From the NCBI GenBank assembly GCA_030062745.1, contig CP099840.1, positions 35,467,101 to 35,531,100 on the forward strand: 64,000 nucleotides of DNA, given 5' to 3'. Shown here piece by piece: positions 62,071 to 64,000 of the stretch. The notes under the pieces were generated by a model that ran no database searches, had not been told where the DNA came from, and saw nothing but the letters and a program-made list of their open reading frames with translations. Source of the stretch: Capitulum mitella (Eukaryota; Arthropoda; Thecostraca; Pollicipedomorpha; Pollicipedidae). Both the position numbers and the translations under genes were made by a program. The number at the start of each line of letters is the position of its first letter. Position 1 is the first letter of the stretch.

Positions 62071-64000
62071 CATATGACTGAACACGTGAATGTTTTGCCC
62101 GCAGGCTGGCTTATTGCCCTCTTATCAAGATATTGGTTTAACGATGGTTCGTTCATGTTATTGCCAGATTATCTGTTGATTGAATTTAGCCGGTGCATGA
62201 ACCGCTGGCTTTGGCGCGGTTAGTGCCTGTTCGGCAATGCATCGACGCTACATGTGCGACCGACAAAGGACGTATTGCAATATTCGTACGGCGGACTCGA
62301 GTTAATCGACACGCACCATCTGTAATTGATTTGGCATTGTCTCATTATCGCTCATGGCCGCTCGGGCCTGCAGTAGGACAAAGCGACATGTCGTGTGGCA
62401 AGCACGCTCAGAGTTTCCGAATAGGCTCTGTTGCTTGGATCCAAACCGGAATCTTCGGCCAGATCCAGCCCGGTCTGAGTCAAGAAGTCGACCGGAAGAG
62501 GAAGCCGCCTACGTTCTATCCGGCTTTTGTGGGTGCTTGAGAAACGAGGTCAGGATCTACCCGGAAAACGAAATGGCATTGTTATGGGCTGTTTGACTGT
62601 TGTTTCTTTTTTCGCGTGGGCCAGCGCGGCAACATGACGTTCTATCATTTGCATCTTTCGCGGGCTAATCCGGACCTTCCCACCTCCTCCATGCGCTTTG
62701 TTACGGGAGGTCCCACCCCTGCAGTAATCTGCGCGAAATGCACGTAATGCGTTCGCGGTGGGTGCGATCCCTCTGTGGGGATCGACTTTCGTGGCCCGTG
62801 CAGCTGCCACATCGATCTGGTTCCTGAGTCAACGTAAGGCTTTTACAGACATTTTCTTGTGCCCCATCGACCTGTACCCGATCGCTGGATACACCCAGCG
62901 AGCGATCACGCCGACCTGCTGACTTGGGAGCGACGTGGGGTTGGGCTGACACTGACAAGAGACGTCTGGAGACAGCCTGGAAATCAAGGACGGCGGCTTG
63001 CTCAAGGTCCCAGAAAATTGTCCCTCACATCTATCATTCTTTGCGGTATTTGCCATATCGCAGTGTGAACTGGCGAGAAGTGCGTCGCAACGAACTGCCT
63101 TAACCCTTAATCAACAGAACGCAACATGATTGTCCGCATTACCGGCTGCGATTCATTCGTGGAGTCGAAGACTTGTCCATACAGACGCCCAAAGTCGGTA
63201 AAGTCCACACAAATCGTCCGATATACTTAGCCATGAACTGCAATGATAAATCAACAAACAAACTCCTGCTTCTGGTTCCCAAGAAACGTCATAACTGCGC
63301 GTGAGCACGTCTAACTGGTGCGTCTAGTTGCGCTAATTTTCAACGTCTTCCCGAATATGAGCCTGAGCAGGAAGCTAGGGCAATGCAGTATGCCGACGAC
63401 ATATGTACAGGATTTCCTTACCGGGAAAAAGCAAGTCTGAAAGAGCAGTGTCCTGACTATTGATATTACTGTTCTTTCTCGTGAGCCGTGACATCGTTCC
63501 GATTCATTTCAAGCGAGAAGCTGATGAACCCTTGCCATGTAGGGCCTTCTGCATAACGCGAACGTATGTGGGGGTACGACCCCTCCGGCCATTTCCACAC
63601 CAAACGTCTTAGATCGTCGCGGGAAAAGCAGCGTGTTGCGCATAACAAGATCTCACGACTGGTATCTCTTTTTAAGGTCTCAAGTCAACGGATGACCGTC
63701 CAGATCGGGTCAAAGGTCAAAAATTGCCAGAAAGTGATACTTTTTCTAGTTTAAACGGAAATGAACGCCAAAGAATAAATGATGATGGAACGAAACGGAT
63801 ATTATAGTGTTCTTCAATCAATTATGAGTATATTTGTGCCACCACATCATCGTATTTTACCCATGGAGTCCGATCCAGGTCATGCTAGGTCAATCCATGT
63901 CATGAGGGGTCGTCGGCTTTAAGGCGTTCTCGGAGCTGCAGAAGCATTTTTGTTGATAATAATAGATTCTGAAGTAAAATGTGGCATCTCAATTGACAAA

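Larger units (their letters stand above)
56630..64000. other. downstream of RSPH3, no gene recognised
   Basis: It contains three CpG-rich islets (58705-58930, 60540-60890, 61370-62070), a tail-only retroposon insertion, a short CA-type repeat (59747-59775) and AGGTCA half-sites near 63700-63900. Frames in the islets are open in most of the six readings at once, as expected for GC-rich sequence, and none resembles a family. Confidence 0.5.

Overview
The window is nuclear DNA from an animal, most likely an invertebrate and possibly an arthropod. GC-rich exons lie in AT-richer introns of about 0.3 to 10 kb with GT-AG borders. There are many minisatellites, microsatellites, a Tc1 transposon, a tRNA-derived SINE and TTAA-bounded elements. 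I see no bacterial-type gene organisation. The exact lineage cannot be fixed from this sequence. Most long open frames are products of tandem repeats or GC-rich islands and have been left out.

Two protein-coding genes can be assembled, both on the + strand. (1) The 3' end of SAMHD1, the HD-domain dNTP triphosphohydrolase: three exons at 92-303, 868-982 and 4010-4123. The upstream catalytic part lies outside the window. The last exon keeps an SPxK motif at the position of the CDK site of vertebrate SAMHD1. (2) A complete RSPH3 (radial spoke head protein 3, the A-kinase-anchoring scaffold of the ciliary radial spoke): eight exons from 33090 to 56629. All splice phases agree, and the spliced frame closes at about 1,033 residues if one base in exon 1 is disregarded. 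The first exon adds a roughly 500-residue acidic, repetitive N-terminal extension that is not part of the usual RSPH3 layout.

The 28 kb between the genes (4124-32600) holds mainly repeats. These are a 155-bp tandem repeat rich in AGGTCA half-sites, a diverged inverted-repeat element (about 8971-9970), a degenerate GC-rich minisatellite (11.7-12.8 kb), three copies of a 1.2-kb TTAA-flanked element and one Tc1 element (30324-32058) with perfect terminal repeats. A fourth TTAA copy, a SINE, another degenerate minisatellite and two unassigned minus-strand ORFs lie in RSPH3 introns. Downstream of RSPH3 (56.6-64 kb) I find no gene, only CpG-rich islets and a tail-only retroposon insertion.

The most unusual pattern is that four of the nine fully visible introns carry a minisatellite at or very near their 3' end. 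In one case a 35-bp unit has duplicated the splice acceptor and the first bases of the exon about eight times. Other points are the broken reading frame in RSPH3 exon 1, a Tc1 transposase intron that begins AT instead of GT, and a 16-bp motif resembling an RFX X-box shared between the RSPH3 promoter and a CpG islet 26 kb downstream.
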